Source: an uncultured Alphaproteobacteria bacterium
GTDB lineage: Bacteria > Pseudomonadota > Alphaproteobacteria > RF32 > CAG-239
DNA length: 36,022 bases
NCBI GenBank assembly: GCA_944393685.1
Contig: CALYAW010000001.1
Location: 1 to 36,022, forward strand
Reading direction: 5' to 3'
Shown here: positions 26,448 through 35,081 of the stretch, piece after piece
Layout: each line of letters starts with the position of its first letter
Position numbering within the stretch: the first letter of the stretch is position 1
The notes under the pieces: model-generated
The model's database searches: none
Told to the model about the DNA's origin: nothing
Seen by the model: the letters and a program-made list of their open reading frames with translations, nothing else
Translations under genes and position numbers: made by a program

Positions 26448-27649
26448 TTAACATCCTTCCAAAAAGATGTTCCATATTCAAAAGGTTCCAGATTAAACAT
26501 CTCCGCAATAGTCTGAGCAATATCGGCAAAACTGTTTCTCTGTCCGAGATTAACAGACTTAATCTCTTTTCCAAAGACCAAAACGGGAACTTGCTCTCTG
26601 GTATGGTCTGTTCCGCGCCACGTCGGATCATTACCATGATCTGCGGTAATAAAAACGACATCATCATTTTTCAAATATTTTTCAATTTCCGGAAGACGGC
26701 GATCAAAAGCCTCCAATGCGCGAGCATACCCTTTTATGTCGCGGCGATGTCCATAAAGCATATCAAAATCAACAAAATTGGTAAAAATAATCGATTTATC
26801 TGCAGTATTAAGTATTGCCTCAAAAGTTTTATCCCAAAGCTCATCATGACCACTGGCCGGCACTTTTTGAGTAATACCGCACCCTGCAAAAATATCGCTG
26901 ATTTTTCCAATTCCGATGACCTGACCACCGGCAGCCTTCATTTTATCCAAGATAGTTGGAGCAAAAGGTTTTACCGAATAATCATGACGATTTTTGGTCC
27001 GTATAAATTCTCCTTCTTTTTCCCCGACAAAAGGTCTTGCAATAATTCGTGCAATCCGATAGGGTTCGACTTTTCTAAAAGCAATTTCACACAAAGCATA
27101 AAGCTTATCTAGTCCAAAGTACTTTTCATGAGCTGCAATTTGCAAACAACTATCAGCCGAAGTATAAAAAATTGGCTTTCTTGTTTTAATATGTTCAACA
27201 CCCAATTCTTCAATAATCTGAGTCCCTGACGCCGCACGATTCCCAAGTATTCCCGTTATACCGGCCTCCTGACAAATTGCATCAATTAACTCTTTCGGAA
27301 AAGAAGGATAATCCGGCTTAAAATATCCCCATTCACGCAAAACAGGCACACCGGCCATTTCCCAATGTCCAGAAGTTGTATCTTTTGCTTTGCTTATCTC
27401 TTTGGCATGGCCATAGCTACCGGACAATGTCATATTAGCCTTATCCTGAATTCCTATTTCCGGTTCGGATATTGCGGCCTCTTTAGCTGCTTTCATCAGC
27501 CCGAGAGACACCAAATTTGGAATATTTAAACCTAAATTAATTTTAGCAATATGCCCTAACGTATTGGCACCTTCGTTGTCAAACATACAAGCATCGGGAG
27601 CTCCGCCAATTCCAAAAGAATCCATCATCAAAATGATTGCTCGTGCCAT
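26444..27649 (-). CDS. deoB: Phosphopentomutase
   Basis: It interconverts (deoxy)ribose-1-phosphate and -5-phosphate, linking punA/deoA to deoC. I start at ATG 27649 (401 residues, [20 protein letters not shown]), which has an AAGGAG ribosome site; the longer frame adds 15 unrelated residues. The alkaline-phosphatase-superfamily metal sites are present: the N-terminal DSFGIGG Asp, the ANTLGHIA Thr nucleophile region, and [20 protein letters not shown]. Length is normal. It is separated from the cdd-punA-deoC-deoA operon by about 5 kb and opposite in orientation. A dyad overlaps its candidate promoter. Confidence 0.95.
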   Translation of the reverse strand: MARAIILMMDSFGIGGAPDACMFDNEGANTLGHIAKINLGLNIPNLVSLGLMKAAKEAAISEPEIGIQDKANMTLSGSYGHAKEISKAKDTTSGHWEMAGVPVLREWGYFKPDYPSFPKELIDAICQEAGITGILGNRAASGTQIIEELGVEHIKTRKPIFYTSADSCLQIAAHEKYFGLDKLYALCEIAFRKVEPYRIARIIARPFVGEKEGEFIRTKNRHDYSVKPFAPTILDKMKAAGGQVIGIGKISDIFAGCGITQKVPASGHDELWDKTFEAILNTADKSIIFTNFVDFDMLYGHRRDIKGYARALEAFDRRLPEIEKYLKNDDVVFITADHGNDPTWRGTDHTREQVPVLVFGKEIKSVNLGQRNSFADIAQTIAEMFNLEPFEYGTSFWKDVK

Positions 27650-27687
27650 AACAAACTCCTTACCAATAAATTTGAGATAAGAGGAGT

Positions 27688-27727
27688 TTAACACAAACGC
27701 AATTAAAATCCATCAAAAAGCGTTTGT
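27688..27727 (-). promoter_or_regulatory. Candidate deoB promoter with flanking inverted repeat
   Basis: TTGATG (27711-27716), a 17-base spacer and TGTTAA (27688-27693) form a possible promoter 38 bases before deoB. A perfect 8-base inverted repeat, ACAAACGC (27693-27700) and GCGTTTGT (27720-27727), brackets the -35 and touches the -10, as expected for a repressor operator. No T-run follows, so it is not a terminator. Confidence 0.45.
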
Positions 27728-27754
27728 TATACATTATCCGAAACAAAAAAACAA

Positions 27755-29563
27755 CTAATCTTCAGACATTCTTAATGCTTCAATAAACGCGGATTGAGGC
27801 ACTTCGACCTTTCCGAATTGGCGCATTCTTTGTTTACCTTTTTTCTGTTTATCCAACAATTTGCGCTTACGAGTAACATCTCCGCCATAACATTTTGCGG
27901 TCACGTCTTTACGCAAGGCAGAAATCGTCTCTCGCGCCACCACACGTCCACCGATTGCGGCCTGAATTGGGATTTTAAACAAATGCCTGGGAATAAGATC
28001 TTTAAGCCTCTCACAAATTTGACGCCCTCGTGCTTCTGCCTCGCTTTTATGGCACAAAAAAGCCAGAGCATCGACAGGTTCTTCGTTAATCAAAATTTGT
28101 ACTTTAACCAACTCAGACTCTTGATAACCGACAAGTTCATAATCAAAACTGGCATAGCCGCTGGTAATCGATTTTAATCTATCATAAAAATCAAAAACAA
28201 TCTCATTTAAGGGAATTTTATAAACTACCATTGCCCGACTGCCGACATATGTTAGCTCCTCTTGTTCTCCGCGACGCTCTGTACACAACTTTAAGACAGC
28301 ACCCAAATAAGAATCCGGCACCAAAATAGTCGCTTTGACCATAGGTTCCTCAATACATTTTATCTGCGTTGGCTCAGGCATATCGGCAGGATTATGCAAA
28401 GTAATTGTGTTCCCGTTGGTAAGATGAACTTTATAAGCCACTGATGGCGCTGTGGTAATCAAATCAAGATCAAATTCCCGTCCCAAGCGCTCTTGGATGA
28501 TTTCCATATGCAAAAGCCCCAAGAAGCCACAACGGAAACCCAAGCCCAAGGCCGCTGAATTTTCATTTTGATAGTCAATACTGGCATCATTCAATTTCAG
28601 CTTTGCCAAAGCATCTTTAAGTAATTCATACTGACTTGAATCCACTGGGAAAATAGAACAAAAAACAACCGGAACAGACGGCTTAAAACCTTTCAAAGGT
28701 TCCTCGCTTGGACGTTTATTATCGGTAATTGTATCACCGACGCTGCAATCACTAACACTCTTAATGCTTGCCGTAATATAGCCGACTTCTCCCGGATACA
28801 AAGCTTCAACTTCCGTCATTTTTGGAGAAAAAACACCCACTCTATCAACCAAATAAGTCGCGTTGTTTGACATCATCCGAATTTGTGTTTTTTTGCGCAA
28901 AACACCATCATGTACCCGTACCAAAATAATCACTCCCAAATAGCTGTCATACCAACTATCAATAAGCAGAGCTTTAAGCGGAGCGTTTTCATTACCTTTT
29001 GGAGCAGGCAAGCGATGAACAATCGCTTCCAATAGTTCCGACACACCGAATCCGGTTTTACCAGATGTTTCCACAGCATCAGATGCGTCCAAACCGATAA
29101 CATCTTCAATCTGCGCCTTAACGCGTTCGGGCTCGGCGGAAGGAAGGTCTATTTTATTAAGGACGGGAACAATCTCATGATTATTATCAATAGCTAAATA
29201 AACATTGGCCAAAGTTTGCGCTTCTACGCCTTGAGTGGCATCCACCACTAAAACAGAGCCCTCACACGACGCCAAAGAACGAGACACTTCATAGGAAAAA
29301 TCGACGTGTCCGGGAGTATCAATTAAATTAAGCTGATATGTTTTGCCGTCTTTAGCCGTATAATTCAATCGCACGGTTTGAGCTTTTATGGTAATACCGC
29401 GTTCTTTTTCGATATCCATATTATCCAAAACCTGTTCGGTCATCTCACGTTTTTCAAGTCCTCCGCAAGCCTCGATCAAACGGTCGGCCAAGGTCGATTT
29501 TCCATGATCGATATGAGCAATAATCGCAAAGTTTCTGATTAAATCAAGATTATGTTCACTCAT
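27755..29563 (-). CDS. lepA: Elongation factor 4 (LepA)
   Basis: EF4 is a ribosome-binding GTPase acting in translation under stress and in 30S maturation. The 602-residue protein has G1 AHIDHGKS (17-24), RGITIKAQ, G3 [13 protein letters not shown]4 NKIDLPSA, then the EF-G-like domains and the LepA-specific C-terminus with [19 protein letters not shown] and [20 protein letters not shown]. Length is standard. GGAAG precedes the ATG. It diverges from the GNAT gene. The leader peptidase gene lepB, its common neighbour, is absent. Confidence 0.98.
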   Translation of the reverse strand: MSEHNLDLIRNFAIIAHIDHGKSTLADRLIEACGGLEKREMTEQVLDNMDIEKERGITIKAQTVRLNYTAKDGKTYQLNLIDTPGHVDFSYEVSRSLASCEGSVLVVDATQGVEAQTLANVYLAIDNNHEIVPVLNKIDLPSAEPERVKAQIEDVIGLDASDAVETSGKTGFGVSELLEAIVHRLPAPKGNENAPLKALLIDSWYDSYLGVIILVRVHDGVLRKKTQIRMMSNNATYLVDRVGVFSPKMTEVEALYPGEVGYITASIKSVSDCSVGDTITDNKRPSEEPLKGFKPSVPVVFCSIFPVDSSQYELLKDALAKLKLNDASIDYQNENSAALGLGFRCGFLGLLHMEIIQERLGREFDLDLITTAPSVAYKVHLTNGNTITLHNPADMPEPTQIKCIEEPMVKATILVPDSYLGAVLKLCTERRGEQEELTYVGSRAMVVYKIPLNEIVFDFYDRLKSITSGYASFDYELVGYQESELVKVQILINEEPVDALAFLCHKSEAEARGRQICERLKDLIPRHLFKIPIQAAIGGRVVARETISALRKDVTAKCYGGDVTRKRKLLDKQKKGKQRMRQFGKVEVPQSAFIEALRMSED

Positions 29564-29599
29564 TTTTATCTTCCAAAAAATTCTAAAGTCAGTAAGAAA

Positions 29600-29627
29600 A
29601 TACTAAATTTTCCCAAAAGAGCAACAA
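29600..29627 (-). promoter_or_regulatory. Candidate promoter for lepA
   Basis: TTGTTG (29622-29627), a 16-base spacer and TAGTAT (29600-29605) lie 36 bases before lepA on the minus strand. Confidence 0.4.
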
Positions 29628-29658
29628 CAAAATACATATAAGAAAAAATCTATAAAGA

Positions 29659-29687
29659 TTGACGACACACAGAAAAAAAGCTATTAT
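29659..29687 (+). promoter_or_regulatory. Promoter for the GNAT acetyltransferase gene
   Basis: TTGACG (29659-29664), a 17-base spacer and TATTAT (29682-29687) lie 35 bases before the gene, a strong sigma-70 match. Confidence 0.65.
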
Positions 29688-29722
29688 CTATTTATATATT
29701 ATTAAGCCTCAGGAGAGCCGCC

Positions 29723-30160
29723 ATGAGAAAGATGATAGACATTGATTTTGGATCTACGCGTTATGACGAACTGGTTCAGCTTCGCTACAAAATATTATTG
29801 GAGCCTCTTGGGCTAAAGTTTTTGGATTCTCACCGCGAACAAGAAATGAACTATCTTCATGTTGGCTGTATTGAATGTCTGGACGATAGGTTAATCGGCG
29901 GTCTTCTCTTAGCTCCCATAAATAACGACACTATCCGTCTGATGCAAGTTGCCGTCGACACCAAATATCAACATGAGGGCATTGGCAGTGACATGATTCA
30001 CTACGCCGAAAGAAGAGCCAAAGAAGCCGGCTATAAAAAAATCATCATGCACGCGATGTTAAGCGTTGTTACCTTTTACGAAAAGAACGGCTATCATCAA
30101 GAAGGAGAAATTTTTGAAGAAAAAGGCATAACTTTCGCCAAAATGGTAAAGAAGCTCTGA
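29723..30160 (+). CDS. GNAT-family N-acetyltransferase
   Basis: GNAT proteins transfer an acetyl group from acetyl-CoA to an amine. The 145-residue product is a single domain: strand pair CIECLDDRLIGGLLLAPIN, motif A with the acetyl-CoA-binding pyrophosphate loop in MQVAVDTKYQHEGIGSDMI (Q-x-x-G-x-G type, about 80-97), helix, IIMHAMLSVVTFYEKNGY (motif B with the conserved FYEKNGY), and a final strand. The substrate cannot be told. The ATG follows AGGAGA by six bases. It is a monocistronic unit with its own promoter and terminator. Confidence 0.9.
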   Translation: MRKMIDIDFGSTRYDELVQLRYKILLEPLGLKFLDSHREQEMNYLHVGCIECLDDRLIGGLLLAPINNDTIRLMQVAVDTKYQHEGIGSDMIHYAERRAKEAGYKKIIMHAMLSVVTFYEKNGYHQEGEIFEEKGITFAKMVKKL

Positions 30161-30173
30161 TATAAAGATACAA

Positions 30174-30202
30174 GAAAGCCCGCTTAATTCCGGCGGGCTT
30201 TC
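30174..30202 (+). terminator. Terminator between the GNAT gene and rpmJ
   Basis: GAAAGCCCGC (30174-30183) pairs with GCGGGCTTTC (30193-30202) over a nine-base loop. The convergent rpmJ gene ends at 30228, so it probably serves both. Flanking T-runs are short. Confidence 0.75.
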
Positions 30203-30227
30203 AAATTCTATCACAAAAAGTCACTCA

Positions 30228-30353
30228 CTAACCCTGACGAGCTTTTAATTTAGGGTTCTTTTTATTGATAACGTAGACGCGACCTTTACGGCGAACGACT
30301 TTGCAATCTTTGTCGCGAACTTTTTTGCTTTTCAACGAGCTGTAAATTTTCAT
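30228..30353 (-). CDS. rpmJ: Large ribosomal subunit protein L36, zinc-free 41-residue type
   Basis: L36 is the smallest 50S protein and stabilises 23S rRNA folding. The minus strand from ATG 30353 reads [20 protein letters not shown] then [21 protein letters not shown], 41 residues ending at 30228. This is the longer L36 paralogue common in alphaproteobacteria. It has only one Cys, so it lacks the CxxC zinc ribbon of the 38-residue type. An AAGGA ribosome site lies seven bases upstream, and a promoter with a perfect -35 precedes it. Confidence 0.96.
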   Translation of the reverse strand: MKIYSSLKSKKVRDKDCKVVRRKGRVYVINKKNPKLKARQG

Positions 30354-30384
30354 TTTCGTATCCTTATTGTCAAAAGTTATCCGC

Positions 30385-30413
30385 AACTTATGCTAAATAA
30401 TAATCTTTGTCAA
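30385..30413 (-). promoter_or_regulatory. Promoter for rpmJ
   Basis: On the minus strand a perfect TTGACA (30408-30413) stands 17 bases from TAAGTT (30385-30390), 32 bases before rpmJ. The -10 is weak, the -35 ideal. Confidence 0.5.
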
Positions 30414-30452
30414 CTCAAATTTTTAAATCTTGGTAAATTTTTAAGATTACTT

Positions 30453-30480
30453 TTGCTTTTTGAAACAAAATTTGTATAAT
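30453..30480 (+). promoter_or_regulatory. Promoter for the secreted 192-residue protein gene
   Basis: TTGCTT (30453-30458), a 16-base spacer and a perfect TATAAT (30475-30480) lie 31 bases before the gene. Confidence 0.6.
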
Positions 30481-30510
30481 TCGGAAAGATAGAGTTTATA
30501 AGGATAGACA

Positions 30511-31089
30511 ATGAAAAAGATTCTGAGTTTTCTGATATGCATATTCTGTGCAACTTCTTCTCATGCGCAAATGCCCTATATTGAAGAAGTCCGAGCGCTC
30601 GGGGCGATTTCAGGTCAAGGCTTAGCGTGCGGTTCCTCCAAATATGACACTTTTGAATTATTGGCTCGCGCTATTTTACTAACCAAGTCTCCATCAGATA
30701 AACTTCAAAATGATGCTATTTACGCATATTCGGAAGAAAAAGCAAACGCCTATATTTCGAAAGAAATGGATGGATTTTATGAATGCGCCGCCATCAATCG
30801 TCGTTTTGACAATCAAGAAATATTCAAAGCGGTTCTCTATGCGGACGGAACAATAAAAATGCCGGACGGCAAGGTTCTAACACCGCGCAAACCGTATGAC
30901 GCTACAATGATATACAAAAAAAATCCGAACAGTCTCAAAGAAGCGCAAGCCATATACAATGGGCGCGAGGCCAAGATTTTAAAAGTAGATGTCCGAGATG
31001 ATACAATAGCAGCCATGCAGCAACCCAAGACACCGCAACCTCAAATCAAATTACAAAACAGTGTCAGCCGTATCAGCCGCAAGCGCTGA
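30511..31089 (+). CDS. Secreted hypothetical protein, 192 residues
   Basis: I do not recognise the family. It has a clear signal peptide (MKKILSFLICIFCATSSHAQ, likely cleavage after SHA at 19). The mature part contains two cysteines, Cys40 in GQGLACGSSKYDTFELLARA and Cys92 in GFYECAAIN, well placed for a disulfide in the periplasm. The first half is helical; the second half is basic with a short beta-like KAVLYADGTIKMPDGKVLTP segment and a Gln/Pro-rich then Arg/Lys-rich tail (170-192). There is no lipobox or membrane anchor after the signal. It has its own promoter, and ettA follows with a separate promoter. Confidence 0.8.
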   Translation: MKKILSFLICIFCATSSHAQMPYIEEVRALGAISGQGLACGSSKYDTFELLARAILLTKSPSDKLQNDAIYAYSEEKANAYISKEMDGFYECAAINRRFDNQEIFKAVLYADGTIKMPDGKVLTPRKPYDATMIYKKNPNSLKEAQAIYNGREAKILKVDVRDDTIAAMQQPKTPQPQIKLQNSVSRISRKR

Positions 31090-31101
31090 AAATAAAAGAG
31101 C

Positions 31102-31129
31102 TTGCAATTTTCAAACGAGTCTATATAGT
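31102..31129 (+). promoter_or_regulatory. Promoter for ettA
   Basis: TTGCAA (31102-31107), a 16-base spacer and TATAGT (31124-31129). A GANTC site (31117-31121) is inside the spacer. Confidence 0.5.
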
Positions 31130-31167
31130 CAAGTCTAAGTTTATTTTTTCAAGGAGAAATATAAAAA

Positions 31168-32847
31168 ATGGCTTCTGTTCAATATGTCTATGTCATGCAA
31201 AATCTCACCAAGGTTTTCCCTGGAGGCAAAGAGCTTTTCAAAGGGATTACCTTGTCTTTTTTGCCCGGAGCAAAAATTGGTGTCTTAGGAGTTAACGGCG
31301 CCGGAAAATCGACACTGCTCAAAATCATGGCAGGTGTTGACAAAGAATTCAACGGCGAGGCCTGGGCGGCAGATGGAATAAAAGTAGGCTATCTGGAACA
31401 AGAGCCCAAACTTGATCCCAACAAAAATGTCATGGAAAACATTATGGACGGCTTGGGAGAAACCAGAGATTTGCTCAAAAAATTTGAAGAAGTATCTATG
31501 CGTTTTGGCGAAGAACTCACTGATGAAGAAATGAATGATCTCATCAATGAACAAGCTGAACTTCAAGAAAAAATAGATGCTTGCAACGGTTGGGATATTG
31601 AACGCACGATTGAAATTGCCATGGATGCCCTACGTTGCCCTCCGGCCGATGCGGATGTAACCAAGCTTTCCGGTGGAGAAAAACGTCGTGTGGCATTATG
31701 TCGTCTATTACTATCCAAACCGGACATGTTGCTTTTGGATGAACCTACTAACCACTTAGACGCAGAATCTGTTGCTTGGCTTGAAAACCACCTCAAAGAA
31801 TACACCGGAACGGTAGTTATGGTTACCCACGATCGTTACTTCCTTGACAATGTCACTGGCTGGATTCTGGAGTTGGACAGAGGACAAGGCATTCCCTATG
31901 AGGGCAATTATTCTTCCTGGTTAGCACAAAAACAAAAACGTCTTGAGCAAGAAGCCCGAGAAGAAACTGCCCGCCAAAAAACTCTTGCCAATGAATTGGA
32001 GTGGATTCAAAAAAATCCCAAAGCTCGCCAAGCTAAATCAAAAGCCCGTATTAATGCCTACGATGAACTTTTGGCCCAATCTACCAAAGACAAAATTCTC
32101 ACCGCCAATATCAATATTCCAATGACCGAACGTTTGGGAGATTTGGTTATAGAAGCAAATCACATTAGTAAAGGCTATGGTGATCGTATTCTGATAGATG
32201 ATTTGTCATTTAAAATTCCCAAAGGCGCTATAGTTGGTATTATAGGCCCAAACGGCGCCGGAAAAACAACCCTTTTTCGTATGATTACCGGCCAAGAGAA
32301 ACCAGACTCTGGCGAGATTCGCATTGGTGAAAGCGTCGACTTAGGCTATGTGGATCAAAGCCGAGATGAACTAAACCCGAATAAGACCGTATGGGAAGAA
32401 ATTTCTGACGGATTAGACATGATTCAACTCGGAAAAAAAGAATTTCCTTCTCGAGCCTATGTTGGACAATTTAATTTTAAGGGCTCTGATCAACAGAAGA
32501 AAGTTGGCCAACTTTCCGGTGGCGAACGCAATCGCGTACACCTTGCCAAAATGCTCAAAAAAGGCGCCAACGTCATATTGCTTGATGAACCCACCAATGA
32601 TTTGGATGTAGATACTTTGCGTTCTCTGGAAGAAGGTATTATGGAATATCCGGGCTGCGTTTTAGTAACCTCGCACGACCGTTGGTTTTTGGATCGTTTG
32701 GCCACTCATATCATCGCCTACGAGGATGATGGCCATGTTGAATGGTTTGAAGGCAACTTTGAAGAATATGAAAAAGACAAGATTCGTCGTCTTGGCGAAG
32801 AAGCCGTGCATCCGCATCGTGTTCGCTATAAAAAGCTGGAACGCTAG
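31168..32847 (+). CDS. ettA: ABC-F ATPase EttA (energy-dependent translational throttle)
   Basis: EttA binds the ribosomal E site and gates early elongation according to the ATP/ADP state. The 559-residue protein has two ABC domains and no membrane part: Walker [10 protein letters not shown] (41-49) with signature LSGGE (167-171), and GPNGAGKTT (360-368) with LSGGE (449-453). Both Walker B DEPTN motifs ([13 protein letters not shown] and [13 protein letters not shown]) are intact. The inserted arm and the charged linker ([20 protein letters not shown], then [11 protein letters not shown]) between domains match the EttA subfamily. An AAGGAGAAAT ribosome site precedes the ATG. Confidence 0.95.
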   Translation: MASVQYVYVMQNLTKVFPGGKELFKGITLSFLPGAKIGVLGVNGAGKSTLLKIMAGVDKEFNGEAWAADGIKVGYLEQEPKLDPNKNVMENIMDGLGETRDLLKKFEEVSMRFGEELTDEEMNDLINEQAELQEKIDACNGWDIERTIEIAMDALRCPPADADVTKLSGGEKRRVALCRLLLSKPDMLLLDEPTNHLDAESVAWLENHLKEYTGTVVMVTHDRYFLDNVTGWILELDRGQGIPYEGNYSSWLAQKQKRLEQEAREETARQKTLANELEWIQKNPKARQAKSKARINAYDELLAQSTKDKILTANINIPMTERLGDLVIEANHISKGYGDRILIDDLSFKIPKGAIVGIIGPNGAGKTTLFRMITGQEKPDSGEIRIGESVDLGYVDQSRDELNPNKTVWEEISDGLDMIQLGKKEFPSRAYVGQFNFKGSDQQKKVGQLSGGERNRVHLAKMLKKGANVILLDEPTNDLDVDTLRSLEEGIMEYPGCVLVTSHDRWFLDRLATHIIAYEDDGHVEWFEGNFEEYEKDKIRRLGEEAVHPHRVRYKKLER

Positions 32848-32895
32848 ATAAAAAAGATTATAACAACTTTAATCATAAAAATTTTTGATTATATC

Positions 32896-32933
32896 ACTCC
32901 TGTCTTTCTTAAAAGAGAAGACAGGAGTTTGTC
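32896..32933 (+). terminator. Hairpin after ettA, upstream of the cold-shock gene
   Basis: ACTCCTGTCTT (32896-32906) pairs with AAGACAGGAGT (32918-32928), followed by a T-rich stretch. It probably terminates ettA, but as it is only 30 bases before the cold-shock gene it could also be part of that gene's leader. Confidence 0.65.
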
Positions 32934-32957
32934 TGTTTATAATGAAAGGTTATTTCT

Positions 32958-33167
32958 ATGGCAAAAGGTACGGTAAAATGGTTTAACACTAAAAAAGGAT
33001 ATGGCTTCATTGTTCCCGAAAAGGGAGAAAGAGATATTTTTGTTCACATAACGCAATTAGAACATTTGGGCTTGCGCCATCTAGAGGAGGGACAACGTAT
33101 TTCATATGAATTATACGCAGATCGCAATGGCCGGGCAGCGGCCGGGAATCTGAACATTTTACAATAA
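32958..33167 (+). CDS. cspA: Cold-shock protein, CspA family
   Basis: CspA-type proteins bind single-stranded nucleic acid and melt RNA structure. The 69-residue product is one cold-shock domain: MAKGTVKWFNTKKGYGFIVP carries RNP1 (KGYGFI, 13-18) and RDIFVHI carries RNP2. The usual DVFVH is DIFVH. AATGAAAGGT precedes the ATG. A strong terminator follows. Whether it is cold-induced cannot be judged; the paralogue name is by family only. Confidence 0.93.
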   Translation: MAKGTVKWFNTKKGYGFIVPEKGERDIFVHITQLEHLGLRHLEEGQRISYELYADRNGRAAAGNLNILQ

Positions 33168-33174
33168 AAAATAT

Positions 33175-33202
33175 AAACGCGGGGACAAAGCCCCGCGTTT
33201 TT
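33175..33202 (+). terminator. Intrinsic terminator after the cold-shock gene
   Basis: A perfect ten-base stem, AAACGCGGGG (33175-33184) with CCCCGCGTTT (33191-33200), a six-base loop and a following T-run. It may also stop the convergent pyk transcript. Confidence 0.92.
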
Positions 33203-33237
33203 CAATAGGTTTCAAAAGCCAATATAAAAGCTAACTA

Positions 33238-34662
33238 TCACTTGATATAAACGGTATGCAACATATTGGTTCTGCCTGCGACATTGAGAGGGAAGCCCGC
33301 CGTAATAATCACATGATCACCGGACTTTGCCATACCGCATTTAACAATAGCCTTAACAGCACATTCTTCCACTTTCTCAAAACTTTTAAAACTTTCCTTA
33401 TTGATATGCGGACGAACCCCCCAAACCAAGACCAATCGCCGAGCCACCTCTATATTTGGAGTTAAGGCCAAAATAGGCAACGATGGACGTTCTCTGGCAG
33501 TTAAAAAGGTAGTAAATCCTGATGTCGTATAAGATACAATTGCTTTAACATTTTTCAACACGGAAGAAAGTTCACTTGCGGCAAAGCTGATAGAATCAGC
33601 TTCACTGGCATTACAAGGAATTCTACGAGAATCTTGCAACAATTTATAAAATAAGGAATCAGACTCCACTTGAGAGACAATTCTATGCATCATCTTAACG
33701 GCATCGACCGGATATTTTCCCGCAGCCGTTTCAGCAGAAAGCATAACTGTATCGGCTCCGTCATAAACAGCTGTTGCCACATCGGAAACCTCGGCACGTG
33801 TTGGATTCGGATTATTAATCATAGACTCAAGCATTTGAGTAGCAATAATAACCGGGCGCGCATATTTACGACAAGCGGCGACAATTTTTTTCTGCAACAC
33901 AGGCACTACTTGAATCGGGCACTCAACCCCCAAATCTCCGCGAGCAACCATGATTGCATCTGATTCTTGAATAATATTATCCAAATCATCAATCGCACTA
34001 GGTTTTTCCAATTTAGAAATAACCCAAGCACGACCATTAATTAACTTTTTGGCAAATTGGACATCTTCAACCTTTTGCACAAAAGATAAACCAATCCAAT
34101 CCACTCCCAATTTCAAGGCAAATTCCAAATCTTCACGATCTTTTGCTGTAATGGCAGAGATGGGCAATTGCGTATTTGGAAGATTAACGCCTTTATGACT
34201 TGAGATAACACCGCCGACCTTAACTTTTGTAACAGCGTGTTTTTTATCACAACTCATAACTTTCAAAACAATATAACCATCGTTTACCAACAAATCATCT
34301 CCCGGTTTAAGCGCCTGAAAAATTTCTTTATGCGGCAAACAAACACGCGCATCATCACCGGGTTCAGGATCCAAGTCAAGTACGAAAGTCTGTCCTTCTT
34401 TTAGTAAAACGCTATCATTACGAAAAGTGCCGACTCTAAGTTTTGGTCCCTGCAAATCAGCTAAGATAGAGATGAAACGACCTTTTTCTTTTTCCAACTG
34501 CCGAATAATCTTAACTCTTGCCTTATGTTCGGCATGCGTACCGTGACTAAAATTGATTCGAAAAGCATCAGCTCCGGCATCAATCAATTTTTCAATTTGT
34601 TCCTTAGATGCAGAAGAAGGGCCAATAGTGGCCAATATTTTGGTATGAGTATCAATCGGCAT
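33238..34662 (-). CDS. pyk: Pyruvate kinase
   Basis: It transfers phosphate from phosphoenolpyruvate to ADP, the last step of glycolysis. I start at ATG 34662 (474 residues, MPIDTHTKILATIGPSSASK); the earlier TTG adds only MCN. AAGGA lies nine bases upstream. Motifs are intact: RINFSHGTHAEHK, the B-domain, the WVISKLEKPSAIDDLDNI catalytic Lys region, VARGDLGVE and KKIVAACRKYARPVIIATQM, then SDVATAVYDGADTVMLSAET and the C-terminal allosteric domain. Length is normal. The gene is monocistronic between gapR (divergent) and the cold-shock gene (convergent). Confidence 0.96.
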   Translation of the reverse strand: MPIDTHTKILATIGPSSASKEQIEKLIDAGADAFRINFSHGTHAEHKARVKIIRQLEKEKGRFISILADLQGPKLRVGTFRNDSVLLKEGQTFVLDLDPEPGDDARVCLPHKEIFQALKPGDDLLVNDGYIVLKVMSCDKKHAVTKVKVGGVISSHKGVNLPNTQLPISAITAKDREDLEFALKLGVDWIGLSFVQKVEDVQFAKKLINGRAWVISKLEKPSAIDDLDNIIQESDAIMVARGDLGVECPIQVVPVLQKKIVAACRKYARPVIIATQMLESMINNPNPTRAEVSDVATAVYDGADTVMLSAETAAGKYPVDAVKMMHRIVSQVESDSLFYKLLQDSRRIPCNASEADSISFAASELSSVLKNVKAIVSYTTSGFTTFLTARERPSLPILALTPNIEVARRLVLVWGVRPHINKESFKSFEKVEECAVKAIVKCGMAKSGDHVIITAGFPLNVAGRTNMLHTVYIK

Positions 34663-34763
34663 ATTACACAATCCTTATTCTATTAAACTTTGATATTCGG
34701 ACTATACTTCAGAATATCTTAAAAAGCTCTTATTTTTTTACGCGTCATCCACAAATTTATTAC

Positions 34764-34792
34764 TTGTCAATAATAACAAATTTTGTTAGCTT
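34764..34792 (+). promoter_or_regulatory. Candidate gapR promoter containing a 15-base dyad
   Basis: TTGTCA (34764-34769), a 17-base spacer and TAGCTT (34787-34792). The spacer holds a perfect dyad, TAACAAA-T-TTTGTTA (34774-34788), that runs into the -10, a classic place for a repressor or autoregulator. An alternative -10, TATAGT, lies at 34802-34807 without a good -35. Confidence 0.4.
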
Positions 34793-34826
34793 TCTTTCCA
34801 ATATAGTCACACAAAAGGAGAATAAA

Positions 34827-35081
34827 ATGAGTGAAGAAAAAAACGAAGTCGGCGGAATTGCCGTAGACAGACTACGTTCTTTAATTGAACGCATAGAAAA
34901 ACTGGAAGAAGAAAAAGCAGCAATCGCCTCTGACATTCGAGATATCTTTGCAGAAGCCAAATCGGCAGGTTTTGATGTCAAGATTATGCGTACAGTAATC
35001 AAGTTACGCAAAATGAACGCCGCTGATCGCGACGAACAAGAATTTTTACTTGAGACATATCGCAAAGCTCTAGATATTTAG
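34827..35081 (+). CDS. gapR: Nucleoid-associated protein GapR (DUF2312)
   Basis: GapR binds overtwisted AT-rich DNA ahead of replication and transcription machinery in Caulobacter and helps topoisomerases. The 84-residue product starts at ATG 34827, after an AAAAGGAG ribosome site, and reads as two long helices: AVDRLRSLIERIEKLEEEKA, then ASDIRDIFAEAKSAGFDVKI, followed by MRTVIKLRKMNAADRDEQEF. This is the typical DUF2312/UPF0335 pattern, full length. The stop overlaps the end of the opposing transporter gene by three bases, and the terminator lies inside that gene. Confidence 0.95.
   Translation: MSEEKNEVGGIAVDRLRSLIERIEKLEEEKAAIASDIRDIFAEAKSAGFDVKIMRTVIKLRKMNAADRDEQEFLLETYRKALDI

Noticed and set aside
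27693..27727. lepA terminator
   Set aside because: The inverted repeat is not followed by a T-run on the minus strand and overlaps a promoter; treated as a possible operator instead.
34663..34760. pyk promoter
   Set aside because: A TATAGT -10 occurs near 34711 on the minus strand, but no acceptable -35 is present, so I do not call it.
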